The notes: generated by a model not told the origin, from the sequence alone. Numbered from the stretch's first letter, positions 25,874 to 35,734 are shown. The stretch is 64,000 nucleotides of DNA from Spirochaetales bacterium Spiro_02 (GCA_001604275.1 LVBD01000041.1:1-64000), one strand, 5' to 3'. Numbers and translations are program-made.

Positions 25874-27733
25874 TCATGATTCTTGTACCGTTTCTCTGAA
25901 CGGATCATATGAAACGCCGGTCCACTCCATTCCGAGCTGGCCGGAGAATTCCAATAGGTTCAATCGCACCCCATGAACGACGACAGAAAGCAGTCCCATG
26001 ACAAGGTTCAGTCCATGACCGATGGCGAGGACCAGGATCCCTGCCGGAAGCGCGAATCCATGCAACATCCCGCTCGCCATGTTGTTGAAACTCTGGGCGA
26101 TAGCCAAGGAAGCCATGCCCACGGCGAACAGACGTATGTAGCTCATGATATTTGAAAAACAGCTGATCGTGTTCAGGAACGTCGTGAAGAAACCTCCGAG
26201 GCCGGATTTCAGTCCTTGCAGGAACGACACGCCGGGTCCCTGGCTTCCGAACACGCAGACGAGCAGGAATCCGACGCCGACCGCACCGAATATCATGGAG
26301 ATATTCGTATGGGCTCCGACGACCAACTGCAAAACCATGAAATACAACGCAAGGATGTCGATCATCCATCCGACATCCGCGAAAGCGCTCAGATCCCTCT
26401 TGGGAATCTTGTGGATGACGTTGAGAACGCAAGCAAGCGAAAGTTGTACGGTGCCGATGATGAAGCAGAACTTCATCACGGCGTTCTGAGCGCTGACGGT
26501 ATCTACTCCGAACAATTGCGGATAGTTGGAAATCTCAGGAATCACAAGCTTCTGAAGAAACGGCGCCGACTCAAGGATTACCTCGGAACCGAACCAAGTA
26601 CCGGTCAGAGCCCCCCAGACCACCGTGGCGATGCTCAGCACATAAAGCAGGACCGTCAGGTTCGTAGCCTTGCGTTGCTTCACATGCAGACCTATGGCTA
26701 CGGCAAGAAAGACCACGCCGTAGCCGGCATCTCCGATGATCATCGCGAAGAACAGGGTAAAGAACAGCAGAAACCACATGCTGATGTCGTTCTCACGATA
26801 CCCGGGAACCGTGCCGAGGATATCGAACACCGGTTTGATGATCCCGACACCTTTCGGATACTTGATCAGCGTAGGCGGGTTATCATCTTCGGAAGGATCG
26901 TCGATCAGATATCCCCACCCGTTGTCGGCGGCAAGACGTCGGAACTCATCCGCCTTCGGTTCCGGAATGAACCCGGACACCCAGGAAATCTGATCTCCAT
27001 CGCCCATCGCCGACGCCACTTCTTCGAACCGGGTACTTTGTTCGGTCCTTGAAAGACGCAAGGAATATGCATCGACATACCGCGCGCAGGAGGCGAACTC
27101 ATCTTCGATATCCGACAAGCGTTTTCTGGCGTTGTTGATCCGAAGATCCAGCTCGGAAAGCCCATACTCCGGCAGTTCGAATCGGGTTGCGGAAATCTCC
27201 GCCGGCAACAAGTCTCCAGGCACCGCGATGGCGACCATCTTGCCGACCGGAGCAAGCCGGACATACGATATCTCCTGAGGAATTCGTTCAAGCTCTTTCT
27301 TCCCGATGGTGTAGAACGTCAGACGGACGCCCGCATCCACGAGGGACTGGACAGACTCAGGATCAAAATCTCCCCAGTCCTTGATCTGCTCACGCAAAAG
27401 ACTTTCCTTTGCGACAGCTTCGGACAATTCTTTCCGTTCTACCAACATGTCGGAAAGACGGGAATGTAGTCGATCGAACTCGGCGTCGGTACAGGACAAT
27501 TGCTCGATCCGCCCTTTGCGCCCAGTCCGCTTCGCCCATGCCGCGGCGCTCTCCTGTATCTGGGAACGGATGCGGGCAATCGCTTCGCCTTCCTTTTGCA
27601 GTTCTTCCACCGTAGCGGTCCGGACAGCCGCATCGCTGATATGCAGCAGACCTGCTTTCCTCAACTCACGAAGCATGTCCTTCTTGTCATGCGCCTGCAC
27701 GATGACAGACACCTTTTTCATCTTGACTATCAT
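25874..27733 (-). CDS. atpI: V-type ATP synthase subunit I
   Basis: The 619-residue subunit corresponds to the a-subunit. The N-terminal half (1-330) is cytosolic and rich in coiled coil; from about 335 there are seven to eight transmembrane helices, including MIIGDAGYGVVFLAVAIGLHV and SYIRLFAVGMASLAIAQSFN. The last contains the functionally important Arg of the ion half-channel (YIRLFA). It forms the stator channel next to the K ring. The start overlaps atpD by four bases. Confidence 0.93.
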   Translation of the reverse strand: MIVKMKKVSVIVQAHDKKDMLRELRKAGLLHISDAAVRTATVEELQKEGEAIARIRSQIQESAAAWAKRTGRKGRIEQLSCTDAEFDRLHSRLSDMLVERKELSEAVAKESLLREQIKDWGDFDPESVQSLVDAGVRLTFYTIGKKELERIPQEISYVRLAPVGKMVAIAVPGDLLPAEISATRFELPEYGLSELDLRINNARKRLSDIEDEFASCARYVDAYSLRLSRTEQSTRFEEVASAMGDGDQISWVSGFIPEPKADEFRRLAADNGWGYLIDDPSEDDNPPTLIKYPKGVGIIKPVFDILGTVPGYRENDISMWFLLFFTLFFAMIIGDAGYGVVFLAVAIGLHVKQRKATNLTVLLYVLSIATVVWGALTGTWFGSEVILESAPFLQKLVIPEISNYPQLFGVDTVSAQNAVMKFCFIIGTVQLSLACVLNVIHKIPKRDLSAFADVGWMIDILALYFMVLQLVVGAHTNISMIFGAVGVGFLLVCVFGSQGPGVSFLQGLKSGLGGFFTTFLNTISCFSNIMSYIRLFAVGMASLAIAQSFNNMASGMLHGFALPAGILVLAIGHGLNLVMGLLSVVVHGVRLNLLEFSGQLGMEWTGVSYDPFRETVQES

Positions 27734-28347
27734 GATGCAGTCACCTTCACCAATTTCTTCTTGGCGATCTTTCCGCGGACGACTGCCGCGGTCTGCTGGT
27801 CCCCCAGGTAGATTCCGATCCGACGAATATTTTCCTTCGATTCTGGAATCTTGACTTTCTCAAACAGGTTCACACGCTGGCTCGTAGTACGCAGCTCTTT
27901 CCCCAACAGAGAAATCTGCTGCTCCAATGTTGCGATCAGCGCATCATATCTCGCGACATCCCGCAACGAAGCGATACCGGTATCGACCCACAGTGGATAT
28001 TCATGCAAGTCATAGGCGATCGGCTTGAACGTCAACTCCTTGAACACAGGAATCGAAACACCTGCGATATTCCCCCTCGCCTTGACCACCCGGTCGATCT
28101 GGACCAGATGCTCCAGACGAAGCTCTTCGCGGAAGAAACGGTTCTCGTGATATACTGCGACCCAGTCCTGCAACCCGGCCACGACAGCCTGCTGTTGCTT
28201 CCTGAATCGGTCGACCTCGGCTTCGATCTGCCTGATCACCATCTGGAGCTGCTGCTTCTTCAGCTGAAGAGTCGGCAGATAGCGCTGGTACTGCTTGAGC
28301 TGGTCCTTCTGCTTCTTCTGCTCATTCTTCGTCAACTTGACGGCCAT
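27730..28347 (-). CDS. atpD: V-type ATP synthase subunit D
   Basis: The 205-residue protein is a long helical hairpin: helices at about 5-60 (LTKNEQKKQKDQLKQYQRYL) and 130-180 separated by a short beta region. Subunit D is the central rotor shaft inside the A3B3 head. Its N terminus begins MAVKLTKNEQ, typical of spirochaete D subunits. It lies 15 bases after atpB. Confidence 0.9.
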   Translation of the reverse strand: MAVKLTKNEQKKQKDQLKQYQRYLPTLQLKKQQLQMVIRQIEAEVDRFRKQQQAVVAGLQDWVAVYHENRFFREELRLEHLVQIDRVVKARGNIAGVSIPVFKELTFKPIAYDLHEYPLWVDTGIASLRDVARYDALIATLEQQISLLGKELRTTSQRVNLFEKVKIPESKENIRRIGIYLGDQQTAAVVRGKIAKKKLVKVTAS

Positions 28348-28362
28348 TCGTTCCCTCCAGAA

Positions 28363-29667
28363 TCAACTGACTTTCTTCGGCCAGCGGCTGAGGATCAGAT
28401 CGCTTTTCAGCCCGGTCTCGTTCGGCTCGAAACATTCGGCGAGAATCTCCCACCCAAGATCAAGCGCTTGCTCAAGCGGAATGTTCACGGACAGGTCCAT
28501 CAGCTTGCTTTCGAACAGCTCTCCGTATTTCAGCAGCTTGTCGTCCCATTCAGACATCTGGAAACCCATCGACTTCTTCTCCAAGGACTCCTTGTATGCG
28601 CTGTACAGCTTGATCATGCCGTCCATCAACGCACGATGGTCGTCACGCGTATCCTTGTTGACCTGCTGCTTGAGACGGGACAAGGAGCCGAACGGCTCGA
28701 TCCGTCCGCCCTTCAGATAATACTGACCTTCCGTGATATAGCCGGTGTTGTCGGGAACCGGATGGGTGACGTCGTCACCGGGCATCGTAGTGACGGCGAG
28801 GATCGTCACGGACCCGGCACCCTCAAAGTCGACGGCCTTTTCATAGCGGGAAGCAAGCGAACTGTACAGATCCCCAGGATACCCTCGGTTGGAAGGAACC
28901 TGATCCATCGTGATCGCCATTTCTTTCATGGCATCGGCGAAGTTGGTCATGTCGGTCAACAACACAAGAACCTTCTTTCCATCGATGGCGAACCGTTCCG
29001 CGACCGCTAGAGCCATGTCGGGAACCAGCATGCATTCGACCGTCGGATCGCTCGCGGTATGGATGAACATGATCGTCCGGCTCATTGCGCCGCTCTTTTC
29101 CAGCGTATCCTTGAAGAACAGATAGTCGTCGTACTTCAACCCCATCCCTCCAAGAATGATGAGATCCACCTCGGCCTGCATCGCGATGCGGGCGAGCAAC
29201 TGGTTGTACGGCTCACCGGAAACGGAGAAAATCGGCAGTTTCTGGCTTTCCACCAACGTGTTGAACACATCGATCATCGGAATGCCGGTACGGATCATAT
29301 TTCGTGGAATGATCCGCTTCGCGGGATTGACCGAAGGCCCGCCGATCTCGATCATGTTCTCAGTCAGCGCCGGCCCCTTGTCCCGAGGCACGCCGCTACC
29401 GGTAAACACCCTGCCCAGCAGATCTTCCGAATACGACACGCGCATCGGAACGCCGAGAAACCGGACCTGATCCCCCGTCGAGATTCCCTGTGCGCCAGAG
29501 AACACCTGCAGAGAAACCATATCCCGGTCCAGTTTGATGACATTGGCATAGGACTCGCCATGGGAAGTCGTCACAATAGCCAGATCCCCGTTCTTGACAC
29601 CATCGGCACGTACCGTAATGACGTTTCCGACGATGGATTCAATCTTCGTATATACTTTCTGCATCAT
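28363..29667 (-). CDS. atpB: V-type ATP synthase subunit B
   Basis: The 434-residue protein is the non-catalytic nucleotide-binding subunit of the head. It has the beta-barrel start ([19 protein letters not shown]), the segment [18 protein letters not shown] in place of a proper P-loop, as usual for B subunits, and [13 protein letters not shown] and [18 protein letters not shown] near the middle. The start overlaps atpA by four bases, ensuring stoichiometric translation. Confidence 0.95.
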   Translation of the reverse strand: MMQKVYTKIESIVGNVITVRADGVKNGDLAIVTTSHGESYANVIKLDRDMVSLQVFSGAQGISTGDQVRFLGVPMRVSYSEDLLGRVFTGSGVPRDKGPALTENMIEIGGPSVNPAKRIIPRNMIRTGIPMIDVFNTLVESQKLPIFSVSGEPYNQLLARIAMQAEVDLIILGGMGLKYDDYLFFKDTLEKSGAMSRTIMFIHTASDPTVECMLVPDMALAVAERFAIDGKKVLVLLTDMTNFADAMKEMAITMDQVPSNRGYPGDLYSSLASRYEKAVDFEGAGSVTILAVTTMPGDDVTHPVPDNTGYITEGQYYLKGGRIEPFGSLSRLKQQVNKDTRDDHRALMDGMIKLYSAYKESLEKKSMGFQMSEWDDKLLKYGELFESKLMDLSVNIPLEQALDLGWEILAECFEPNETGLKSDLILSRWPKKVS

Positions 29668-31436
29668 CTTGCACCACCTGAGAGCAGTTTCTCTGCGACC
29701 GGATCGAAACCGACGGCCTTGCTCCTGTACAGTTCGGTCAATTCTTCTTCAAGCTGGCCGAAACGTTCGCTTTTCTGTTCGACGTTGTTCCAGTCCAGGA
29801 ACTTCTGGCGCACCTCGTTGAAGAACAGTCGGACTTCCTTCTTGTCCTCGAGGTCATAGATGGAGCCGAGGATATGAAATAGCACATCGAACGTCTCCTC
29901 CTGCCGTTCCGGAAGCACCGCCGAATCTACGGGGTCGAACGAATTCTGCTGCAGATAGACGCTGTCCAGCAATTCCCCTTTCTGATAGATGACGTAGTCG
30001 TCCACGGAAGTTCCTTCCTCTCCGACGACCTTCATCATCTGGTTGATTTCATTGCTCCGGAACAGGATCGAACGTGCATACTCTACTTTGGAGTCATCGA
30101 TGATCCCTGTATACTTCGACCAGCTTTCCATCGGATGGATCGCTGGATATTTTCTGGCGTCGGACCGTTCACGGGAAAGACCGTGGAACGCCCCGACGAC
30201 CTTCAGCGTCGCCTGCGTCACTGGTTCCTCGAAGTTTCCTCCAGCAGGGCTGACGGTTCCTCCGATCGTGACAGAACCGACCCTGCCGTTGCGCAGGCGA
30301 ACCTTGCCGGCACGTTCATAGAATTCCGCGATCCGGCTTTCCAGATAGGCCGGGAACGCTTCTTCGCCGGGGATCTCTTCAAGCCGACCGCTCATTTCAC
30401 GCATCGCCTGGGCCCATCTGCTCGTCGAATCGGCGAGCAACAGGACATCGAGACCCATCTGCCGATAATACTCAGCCATAGTCACCGCCGTATACACGGA
30501 AGCTTCACGTGCCGCGACAGGCATCGAACTGGTATTGCAGATGATGATCGTTCGTTCCATCAGCGACCGCCCTGTTTTCGGGTCGATCAGCTCGGGGAAC
30601 TCCTTGAGCACTTCGACGACCTCGCCGGCACGCTCCCCGCAAGCTGCGATGATCACGATATCGACATCGGCATTACGGCTGGTCAGGTGTTGCAGAACTG
30701 TCTTTCCCGCCCCGAACGGCCCGGGAACGCAATAGGTTCCGCCTTTGGCGACAGGAAGGAACGTATCTATGATGCGGACTTTCGTCACCATGGTCTCGTC
30801 GGGACGCAACCGCTCTTCATACCTGGTGATCGCCTTCTTGACCGGCCAGGAAAACACCATTGTAAGATTCCGTTCATTCCCTTTCGGATCCTTGACGACG
30901 GCGATCACGTCCCTGACGTTGTAGACACCCTTTTCCTTGATGGATACGACCGTCCAAGGAACATCCGCGAAAGAAAACGGAACCATGATCTGATGGGTGA
31001 ACAACCCTTCCGGTACGGTTCCGATCGCATCCGCCGGCCGTACGGAATCCCCGACATGCACGGAAGGAGTGAACGCCCAGTCACGATCCGGGATCGGATC
31101 GAGGTATACGCCTCGTTGCAGGAAGAAACCGCATTTCGCGGCAAGGTCGGGCAGAGGGTTCTGCAATCCGTCGTAGATCTGCGTCAGCAATCCCGGCCCC
31201 AGTTCGACACTCAGCATCTCATCGGAAAACTCCACGGAATCTCCGACGGCGACACCGTTGGTCATTTCGAAGACCTGCAGGCTCGCCGTGCGACCGTTGA
31301 TCCTAATGACCTCACTCTTCAGGCGAGTACCCCCGACGTGGATGTAGCCCACTTCGTTTTTTGAAATGGCGCCATCGAACTCCACTGTAACCATGTTCCC
31401 GTTCACGCCGGTGACACGTCCTTTATTCTTTGCCAT
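29664..31436 (-). CDS. atpA: V-type ATP synthase catalytic subunit A
   Basis: The 590-residue catalytic subunit has a Walker [12 protein letters not shown] near residue 235, the large 'non-homologous' insertion before it, Walker [18 protein letters not shown] and the R-finger region [16 protein letters not shown] 31436 is preferred because GGAG lies 8 bases upstream; the ATG two codons earlier directly abuts it. With subunit B it forms the A3B3 head that makes or splits ATP. Confidence 0.95.
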   Translation of the reverse strand: MAKNKGRVTGVNGNMVTVEFDGAISKNEVGYIHVGGTRLKSEVIRINGRTASLQVFEMTNGVAVGDSVEFSDEMLSVELGPGLLTQIYDGLQNPLPDLAAKCGFFLQRGVYLDPIPDRDWAFTPSVHVGDSVRPADAIGTVPEGLFTHQIMVPFSFADVPWTVVSIKEKGVYNVRDVIAVVKDPKGNERNLTMVFSWPVKKAITRYEERLRPDETMVTKVRIIDTFLPVAKGGTYCVPGPFGAGKTVLQHLTSRNADVDIVIIAACGERAGEVVEVLKEFPELIDPKTGRSLMERTIIICNTSSMPVAAREASVYTAVTMAEYYRQMGLDVLLLADSTSRWAQAMREMSGRLEEIPGEEAFPAYLESRIAEFYERAGKVRLRNGRVGSVTIGGTVSPAGGNFEEPVTQATLKVVGAFHGLSRERSDARKYPAIHPMESWSKYTGIIDDSKVEYARSILFRSNEINQMMKVVGEEGTSVDDYVIYQKGELLDSVYLQQNSFDPVDSAVLPERQEETFDVLFHILGSIYDLEDKKEVRLFFNEVRQKFLDWNNVEQKSERFGQLEEELTELYRSKAVGFDPVAEKLLSGGAR

Positions 31437-31448
31437 ATCCATACTCCA

Positions 31449-31997
31449 CTATATGCTCTTGATTTTTGACTGCAGATTGGAGAAAAGCCGCCGGAACTCG
31501 GTATTCCCTTCCTGGGACGAGAACCTCCCCTTCCGTTCGAGGAGCTGCAGCTTGACCGCATATGCCAGCAATGCGTCGACATCGAAGGCATGAAGCCCGC
31601 CCAAGTCATCCAGAAACTTCCAATACAGGGAAATAAGCAATAGTTCTCCCTGCAACGGATTCGGGGCGGACAACGCGGCTCTGACGGTCTCGGAAATCCT
31701 ATATTCTTTGTCACCTTCATTCTTATACCGGTCACCGCAGAACTCCAGCTTACGAGCTCGTTGATCGCTCAGTTCGCTTGCGACCATATCGCGGAAATGA
31801 TTCCATTTTTTCAAAAACGGATATGTCGAGCTCCGATCATCACCCGCGGGAGAAAGCGTCGCGGAACTGATCAGACGGAAATCCCGTTTGCTCACGTTAC
31901 CGCGGCACAGCTCGAGGAAATCCTCATACGTCATAGGCGCGGCGCCATCGTATCGAAGCATCGGCAACGTCGCGACCAGATAATAGTAGGATGACAC
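31449..31997 (-). CDS. DUF2764 family protein of the V-ATPase operon
   Basis: The 182-residue protein starts at GTG (31997) preceded by GAGGAG. It begins SSYYYLVATLPMLRYDG, the conserved opening of DUF2764, and is otherwise helical and charged. From memory the family is found inside V-ATPase operons of spirochaetes and some other bacteria, between E and A, where other operons have subunit C. No C or F subunit gene is visible in this operon, so this protein may stand in for C; that is inference. Confidence 0.8.
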   Translation of the reverse strand: MSSYYYLVATLPMLRYDGAAPMTYEDFLELCRGNVSKRDFRLISSATLSPAGDDRSSTYPFLKKWNHFRDMVASELSDQRARKLEFCGDRYKNEGDKEYRISETVRAALSAPNPLQGELLLISLYWKFLDDLGGLHAFDVDALLAYAVKLQLLERKGRFSSQEGNTEFRRLFSNLQSKIKSI

Positions 31998-32009
31998 TGT
32001 GTGCTCCTC

Positions 32010-32621
32010 TTATCGTTGCTCGACAGGGGCGAAAACGATTTCCTGAATCGCCGGACTCAGGAACGGAGCCATCATGGCGGCGGTTTCTTCGGCGCTGAAA
32101 TCATAGAAGCCGGAACCATCCTTATCGGCGATCCGGAATCCCGCATCCACGCCCGGCACCGGCTTGATCTCCAGTCCAGCCTTGATCTCCACGGCAAGCG
32201 CCGCCTTCAGATCGGTAGCCAGCGACTTGAACGCTTTCTGGTTCAATTCGACGACGGTCTTGGAAGGATCGGCGACATTTGAGGCGATCACATTCACGAT
32301 CAGCTCGACAAGAGCATTGGAATCGAAAGAATGGGATATCTTTGCTACGAGCAATCGGTCCATCTGCTCTTGCAAAGACTTTTTTAAAGAGAGCTGGACA
32401 TCTCGCGCAGCCTGTTGCAACGAAGCACGTGCGCTCTGATCCCGGACAGAGATATCCTTCTTTGCTTCCTCAACCAATTTTCCAGCTTCTTTCTTTGCGG
32501 CGGCTATGATATCTTCGGCTTTCCGGTTCGCTTCAGAAATGATTTCAGAGGCCTTCTTCTCTGCCTCTTCGATTCCATCGCGCTTGATCGATGCGACTAA
32601 ATCCTGAATCTGTAGTTCCAT
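32010..32621 (-). CDS. atpE: V-type ATP synthase subunit E
   Basis: The 203-residue peripheral-stalk subunit has a long charged N-terminal helix, residues about 8-85 (KRDGIEEAEKKASEIISEAN, IIAAAKKEAGKLVEEAKKDI), followed by a mixed C-terminal domain ending FLSPAIQEIVFAPVEQR. It links the A3B3 head to subunit I. It is the first gene of the operon, behind a good promoter. Confidence 0.9.
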   Translation of the reverse strand: MELQIQDLVASIKRDGIEEAEKKASEIISEANRKAEDIIAAAKKEAGKLVEEAKKDISVRDQSARASLQQAARDVQLSLKKSLQEQMDRLLVAKISHSFDSNALVELIVNVIASNVADPSKTVVELNQKAFKSLATDLKAALAVEIKAGLEIKPVPGVDAGFRIADKDGSGFYDFSAEETAAMMAPFLSPAIQEIVFAPVEQR

Positions 32622-32672
32622 CTGAGTCCTACCTTTTGAATAGAGGGGGAATTATATACACAATCTTTGCAT

Positions 32673-32701
32673 AATATATACGCATTGGACGTGATGTGCA
32701 A
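32673..32701 (-). promoter_or_regulatory. Promoter of the V-ATPase operon
   Basis: On the minus strand TTGCAC (32696-32701), 17 bases, TATATT (32673-32678), about 50 bases before the atpE ATG. Confidence 0.7.
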
Positions 32702-32936
32702 CCTCGATTTCTGACATTTTCTCGTACGTTTTATATACCTATGACAAAATATCTCCTAAAACGATAAAGAAATATCGCTCTCAATCGCATGGTGGGGCGC
32801 AACCTTCCGCAAGGATTTTCCATACATCGGAACCCTCCGTCCATCGGTCAAAGAGAAAAGAACTTTCCATGATCGCCCCTCTACGGCATCGCACGACATC
32901 CCTTTCTTGCTTCGAATGCGAGACATCCGACCGACA

Positions 32937-32966
32937 TTGACTCTTTCAACTGCCTGATGCTACCAT
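32937..32966 (+). promoter_or_regulatory. Possible promoter of the GIY-YIG gene
   Basis: TTGACT (32937-32942), 18 bases, TACCAT (32961-32966), followed by a leader of about 60 bases with GGAGG before the ATG. Confidence 0.5.
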
Positions 32967-33030
32967 CGCCAAGGTCATGCGCGACACAGACGTAGCTGAA
33001 TAGCAGAGAAACGGAGCATGGAGGATTGCG

Positions 33031-33378
33031 ATGGATAAGAAAGCGCTCAAACAACAATATGAATCGACTCGCCCGGAGATGGGAATCCTTCGAATCAGGA
33101 ATCTCCAGAACGACCGATGCTATCTTGCCGCAGCGCTCGACACGAGAGCCGCAGCGAACAGTCACCGATTCCGTCTCGATCTCGGAATGCACGAATGCAA
33201 GGAACTGCAGGACGAATACGCAAGCATCGGACTCGAGCTGTTCATGATCGATGTCATCGACACATTGCCATACGGAGACGATCCGCTGAAAACCGACTAT
33301 TCCGCGGAACTGGACGCACTCCTGAAGCTATGGCAAGAACGCCTGGAATCGGAAGGAATCGTCTTGTACCGCCGATAG
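33031..33378 (+). CDS. Degenerate GIY-YIG nuclease family protein
   Basis: The 115-residue protein follows the layout of small stand-alone GIY-YIG proteins: MDKKALKQQYESTRPEMGILRIRN, then a strand, 'RFRLDLGMHECKELQDEYASIGLELFMIDVI' and a C-terminal KLWQERLESEG. The signature residues are altered, with GIL in place of GIY and YLA in place of YIG, so nuclease activity is doubtful. GGAGGATTGCG precedes the ATG. It stands alone between the V-ATPase operon and a transposase-like gene. Confidence 0.7.
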   Translation: MDKKALKQQYESTRPEMGILRIRNLQNDRCYLAAALDTRAAANSHRFRLDLGMHECKELQDEYASIGLELFMIDVIDTLPYGDDPLKTDYSAELDALLKLWQERLESEGIVLYRR

Positions 33379-33460
33379 GCTGTACGAACCGATCGAATTG
33401 AATTGAATCACAGGACAGTTTTTCCCTCTTGAGATGATAAAACCATTTTGGGAGGTTCCC

Positions 33461-34201
33461 ATGGACGATGTTTTCGGATCGCTTTCCTCTCAGGATCGAG
33501 AATGCCCGATGTTCTTGGTCACGTTCATCGCTTGCGGGACACGGGATATATTCATCGTGGAAGACGATTACCATCGATACTGGGGATTCCTTGCGAGTAC
33601 GTTCGCTCAGACATGCGACTTCCTGATCGACTATGCCGCCGCAAAACGCAGATTCTGCATGATCGTAGATAGCCCCTGCACGGGGAGTTCCTGCGACAGA
33701 GCGTCGGCGCTCGAATCGATACTGCACAACTTGAATAGAAGCTACACGTGCTTCTATAACAGACAGCGTGGAGAGAAAGGGCGTTTGATTCGCGAAGAAT
33801 CTGTCATCGCGCTTCATTCACAACGGGACCTTCTGCTCGCCATGCGCGACATGTACCGCTGGCTCATGACTGCAGGCATGATTCCCGACCGATGGAGATT
33901 CTGCGGCAGATATGAACGCATCCACGGAAGCTGCTGGCCCGATACATCTCCTGCAAAGTACTCATTCCGCGGCCATATAACTGGAAAACTCAACGGAATT
34001 ACCGAACGAAAACTTCACTATGCGACCACGACGGACAACGAACAACAATGGAGAAAAATCCTGAACCAAATGTCCACGCTACAATGGAAAGACGAGTATC
34101 TGAATCGTCTTTTCGGGCAAGGGACAGGTGTCCACACCTCGCACGATCCCCACACCTCGCACCTCGTAGAAAACCGCCACTGGCCTCGCTCCCTACAATG
34201 A
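33461..34201 (+). CDS. Degenerate IS200/REP-associated transposase-like protein
   Basis: The 246-residue product resembles Y1-type (RAYT) proteins in its middle: LNRSYTCFYNRQRGEKGRLIR with a Tyr where the catalytic one is expected, then a helical block and WRFCGRYERI. The usual HxH metal motif is not present at the expected place (FCMIVDSP), so it is probably inactive or domesticated. GGGAGG lies before ATG 33461. The C-terminal 25 residues are encoded by short repeats (CCACACCTCGCAC twice), and the stop lies inside an 11-bp tandem repeat. Family assignment is tentative. Confidence 0.5.
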   Translation: MDDVFGSLSSQDRECPMFLVTFIACGTRDIFIVEDDYHRYWGFLASTFAQTCDFLIDYAAAKRRFCMIVDSPCTGSSCDRASALESILHNLNRSYTCFYNRQRGEKGRLIREESVIALHSQRDLLLAMRDMYRWLMTAGMIPDRWRFCGRYERIHGSCWPDTSPAKYSFRGHITGKLNGITERKLHYATTTDNEQQWRKILNQMSTLQWKDEYLNRLFGQGTGVHTSHDPHTSHLVENRHWPRSLQ

Positions 34202-34238
34202 CCCCACAATGACCCCACAATGACCCTGATATGACCCT
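34195..34238. repeat. 11-bp tandem repeat, four copies
   Basis: Units ACAATGACCCC, ACAATGACCCC, ACAATGACCCT, GATATGACCCT follow head to tail. The first contains the stop codon of the transposase-like gene, and the array ends a few bases before the stop of the convergent udp gene. The inverse complement of the same unit is repeated at 56523-56555. Confidence 0.9.
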
Positions 34239-34240
34239 TA

Positions 34241-35017
34241 CTAGGAGCGATCCATCGCAATCAGGTTCCGAATCCCCTGCACCGCAACCTTGATCGCATC
34301 CTCGGTATCATGAAGCTTCGGATTGTCCAACCCCAACGCCTCACGCTCCTGATTGCCGACAACGAAAAACTCGCTACCGCATCTGGCTCCGAGCCTGGCG
34401 GCGACAACGAAAAGCGCGGCGCTCTCCATCTCGCTTGCCAGCACACCGAGACGCTTCCATGCCTCCCACTTGTTCATCAACTCGTAGCTGACCGGCATCT
34501 CCGAAGGATCATGCTGACCATAAAATGAATCCTTGCACTGGACAACACCCAGATGATGGCGCTTGCCCAGCTGCTCAGCGGCCTGCTTCAACGCGGAAAC
34601 AACCTCGAAATTCGCCACGGCGGGAAACTCGATCGGCGCATATTCCCTGCTGGTCCCCTCCATCCGTACCGCACCAGTGGCAATAACGACATCGCCGCCC
34701 ACTACCGGAAGCGCGATGCCGCCGCAGGTGCCCATCCGCACGAACGTATCCGCACCGCATTTGAACAACTCCTCCATGGCGATGGAAGCCGACGGACCAC
34801 CGATCCCAGTAGAAGTCACGCTGACCTTCTCGCCATCGAGATAGCCGGTATAGGTAATGAACTCCCTGCTATCGGCGACGAACTTTGGCTGATCGAAATA
34901 CTTGGCGATCTTCTCGCACCGCTTCGGATCCCCCGGAAGGATCACATAACGACCAACATCCCCTTTCTTGATATGCAGATGATACTGGATTCCAGTACCG
35001 TTCATATAATCGGACAT
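34241..35017 (-). CDS. udp: Uridine phosphorylase-type nucleoside phosphorylase
   Basis: The 258-residue enzyme cleaves uridine (or a related nucleoside) with phosphate. It shows the PNP/UDP family motifs: [15 protein letters not shown], the phosphate-binding RMGTCGGI, and the substrate region [23 protein letters not shown] 35017 follows GGAGGA by five bases; a GTG start four codons upstream is less likely. It ends beside the 11-bp repeat array. Substrate choice between uridine and other nucleosides is not certain. Confidence 0.9.
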   Translation of the reverse strand: MSDYMNGTGIQYHLHIKKGDVGRYVILPGDPKRCEKIAKYFDQPKFVADSREFITYTGYLDGEKVSVTSTGIGGPSASIAMEELFKCGADTFVRMGTCGGIALPVVGGDVVIATGAVRMEGTSREYAPIEFPAVANFEVVSALKQAAEQLGKRHHLGVVQCKDSFYGQHDPSEMPVSYELMNKWEAWKRLGVLASEMESAALFVVAARLGARCGSEFFVVGNQEREALGLDNPKLHDTEDAIKVAVQGIRNLIAMDRS

Positions 35018-35060
35018 AGCTTCCTCCACATCGGCTCCGGAACACCCGAAGACACGGCGA

Positions 35061-35084
35061 CCCCGTTTCTATCACGAAACGGGG
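35061..35084 (-). terminator. Hairpin after the DUF6530 gene
   Basis: CCCCGTTTC pairs perfectly with GAAACGGGG around a 6-base loop. No U-run follows on the minus strand. Confidence 0.5.
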
Positions 35085-35136
35085 CGACCGGATTCACAGC
35101 GTACCATGGAGCACCAAGCATGTCAAACATCGACGA

Positions 35137-35646
35137 TCACCGCCCGTCAGTTCTGGAATGACGACCAGCATACCCCATATCCTCAAGCAACGCCCCCAGC
35201 ACACGGAAACGCTCCCCAAGCAGCTCCCCCTCCTCTCCAAGCACCTGAGCGAATAGCTTGATATCCGTATCGATCATCGGATTGTCCACGCAGACATCGA
35301 TCGTCATCGCATCTCCTTGCAACCCCACGCGATCGATCCTCGGATCGTCAGGATCATAGTACTTCGGAAATCGATAGGCGTCCTGGAAATACCGGTATGT
35401 TCTGCAAAGCAGGATGGCAAGATCCAGGACCCTGGTCATCGGCAACTCCTCCGACTGGCGGGACCACTTTTCACCGGTATATCGCCAGACTTTCGCCGAA
35501 ATGTCGACGCGCCCCCGATCGTTCCATTGCGCAAGCCCAAGTGACAGTCCCTTTGCATCCGAATCATAGGCGTTGCGTCCATCTACCTGTTCATAATTTT
35601 CCGAAACCACGACCGGCTTGTGTTTCAGCGTAGTCGGTATCTTCAT
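35137..35646 (-). CDS. DUF6530 family protein
   Basis: The 169-residue protein opens with MKIPTTLKHKPVVVSENYEQVDGRNA and contains KGLSLGLAQWNDRGRVDISAKVWRYTGEKWSRQSEELP, a pattern I recall for the DUF6530 family of small cytoplasmic proteins. Its function is not known. The promoter region contains overlapping TTTACTAA/TTAGTAAA inverted repeats, suggesting control by a dedicated repressor. Confidence 0.75.
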   Translation of the reverse strand: MKIPTTLKHKPVVVSENYEQVDGRNAYDSDAKGLSLGLAQWNDRGRVDISAKVWRYTGEKWSRQSEELPMTRVLDLAILLCRTYRYFQDAYRFPKYYDPDDPRIDRVGLQGDAMTIDVCVDNPMIDTDIKLFAQVLGEEGELLGERFRVLGALLEDMGYAGRHSRTDGR

Positions 35647-35694
35647 GTTGACTCCTTTCCCTCCACGCGATACGAAGACATACCGCTGAACGGA

Positions 35695-35718
35695 TTTACT
35701 AATTTAGTAAATTACTAA
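35695..35718. promoter_or_regulatory. Overlapping inverted repeats (operator-like) of the DUF6530 gene
   Basis: TTTACTAA-T-TTAGTAAA (35695-35711) and TTAGTAA-A-TTACTAA (35704-35718) are two perfect overlapping palindromes. They cover the -10 region of the predicted promoter. Confidence 0.65.
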
Positions 35719-35734
35719 TCTAAAAAAATGTCAA
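35706..35734 (-). promoter_or_regulatory. Promoter of the DUF6530 gene
   Basis: On the minus strand a consensus TTGACA (35729-35734), 17 bases, TTTACT (35706-35711). The -10 is embedded in the palindromes. Confidence 0.55.

Larger units (their letters stand above)
32622..33030. other. Divergent intergenic region between atpE and the GIY-YIG gene
   Basis: It holds the V-ATPase promoter (32673-32701) and a promoter-like pair for the plus-strand gene (32937-32966). The 230 bases between them contain no convincing frame; an open frame at 32881-33192 on the minus strand lacks a ribosome binding site and overlaps the real gene. Confidence 0.5.
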
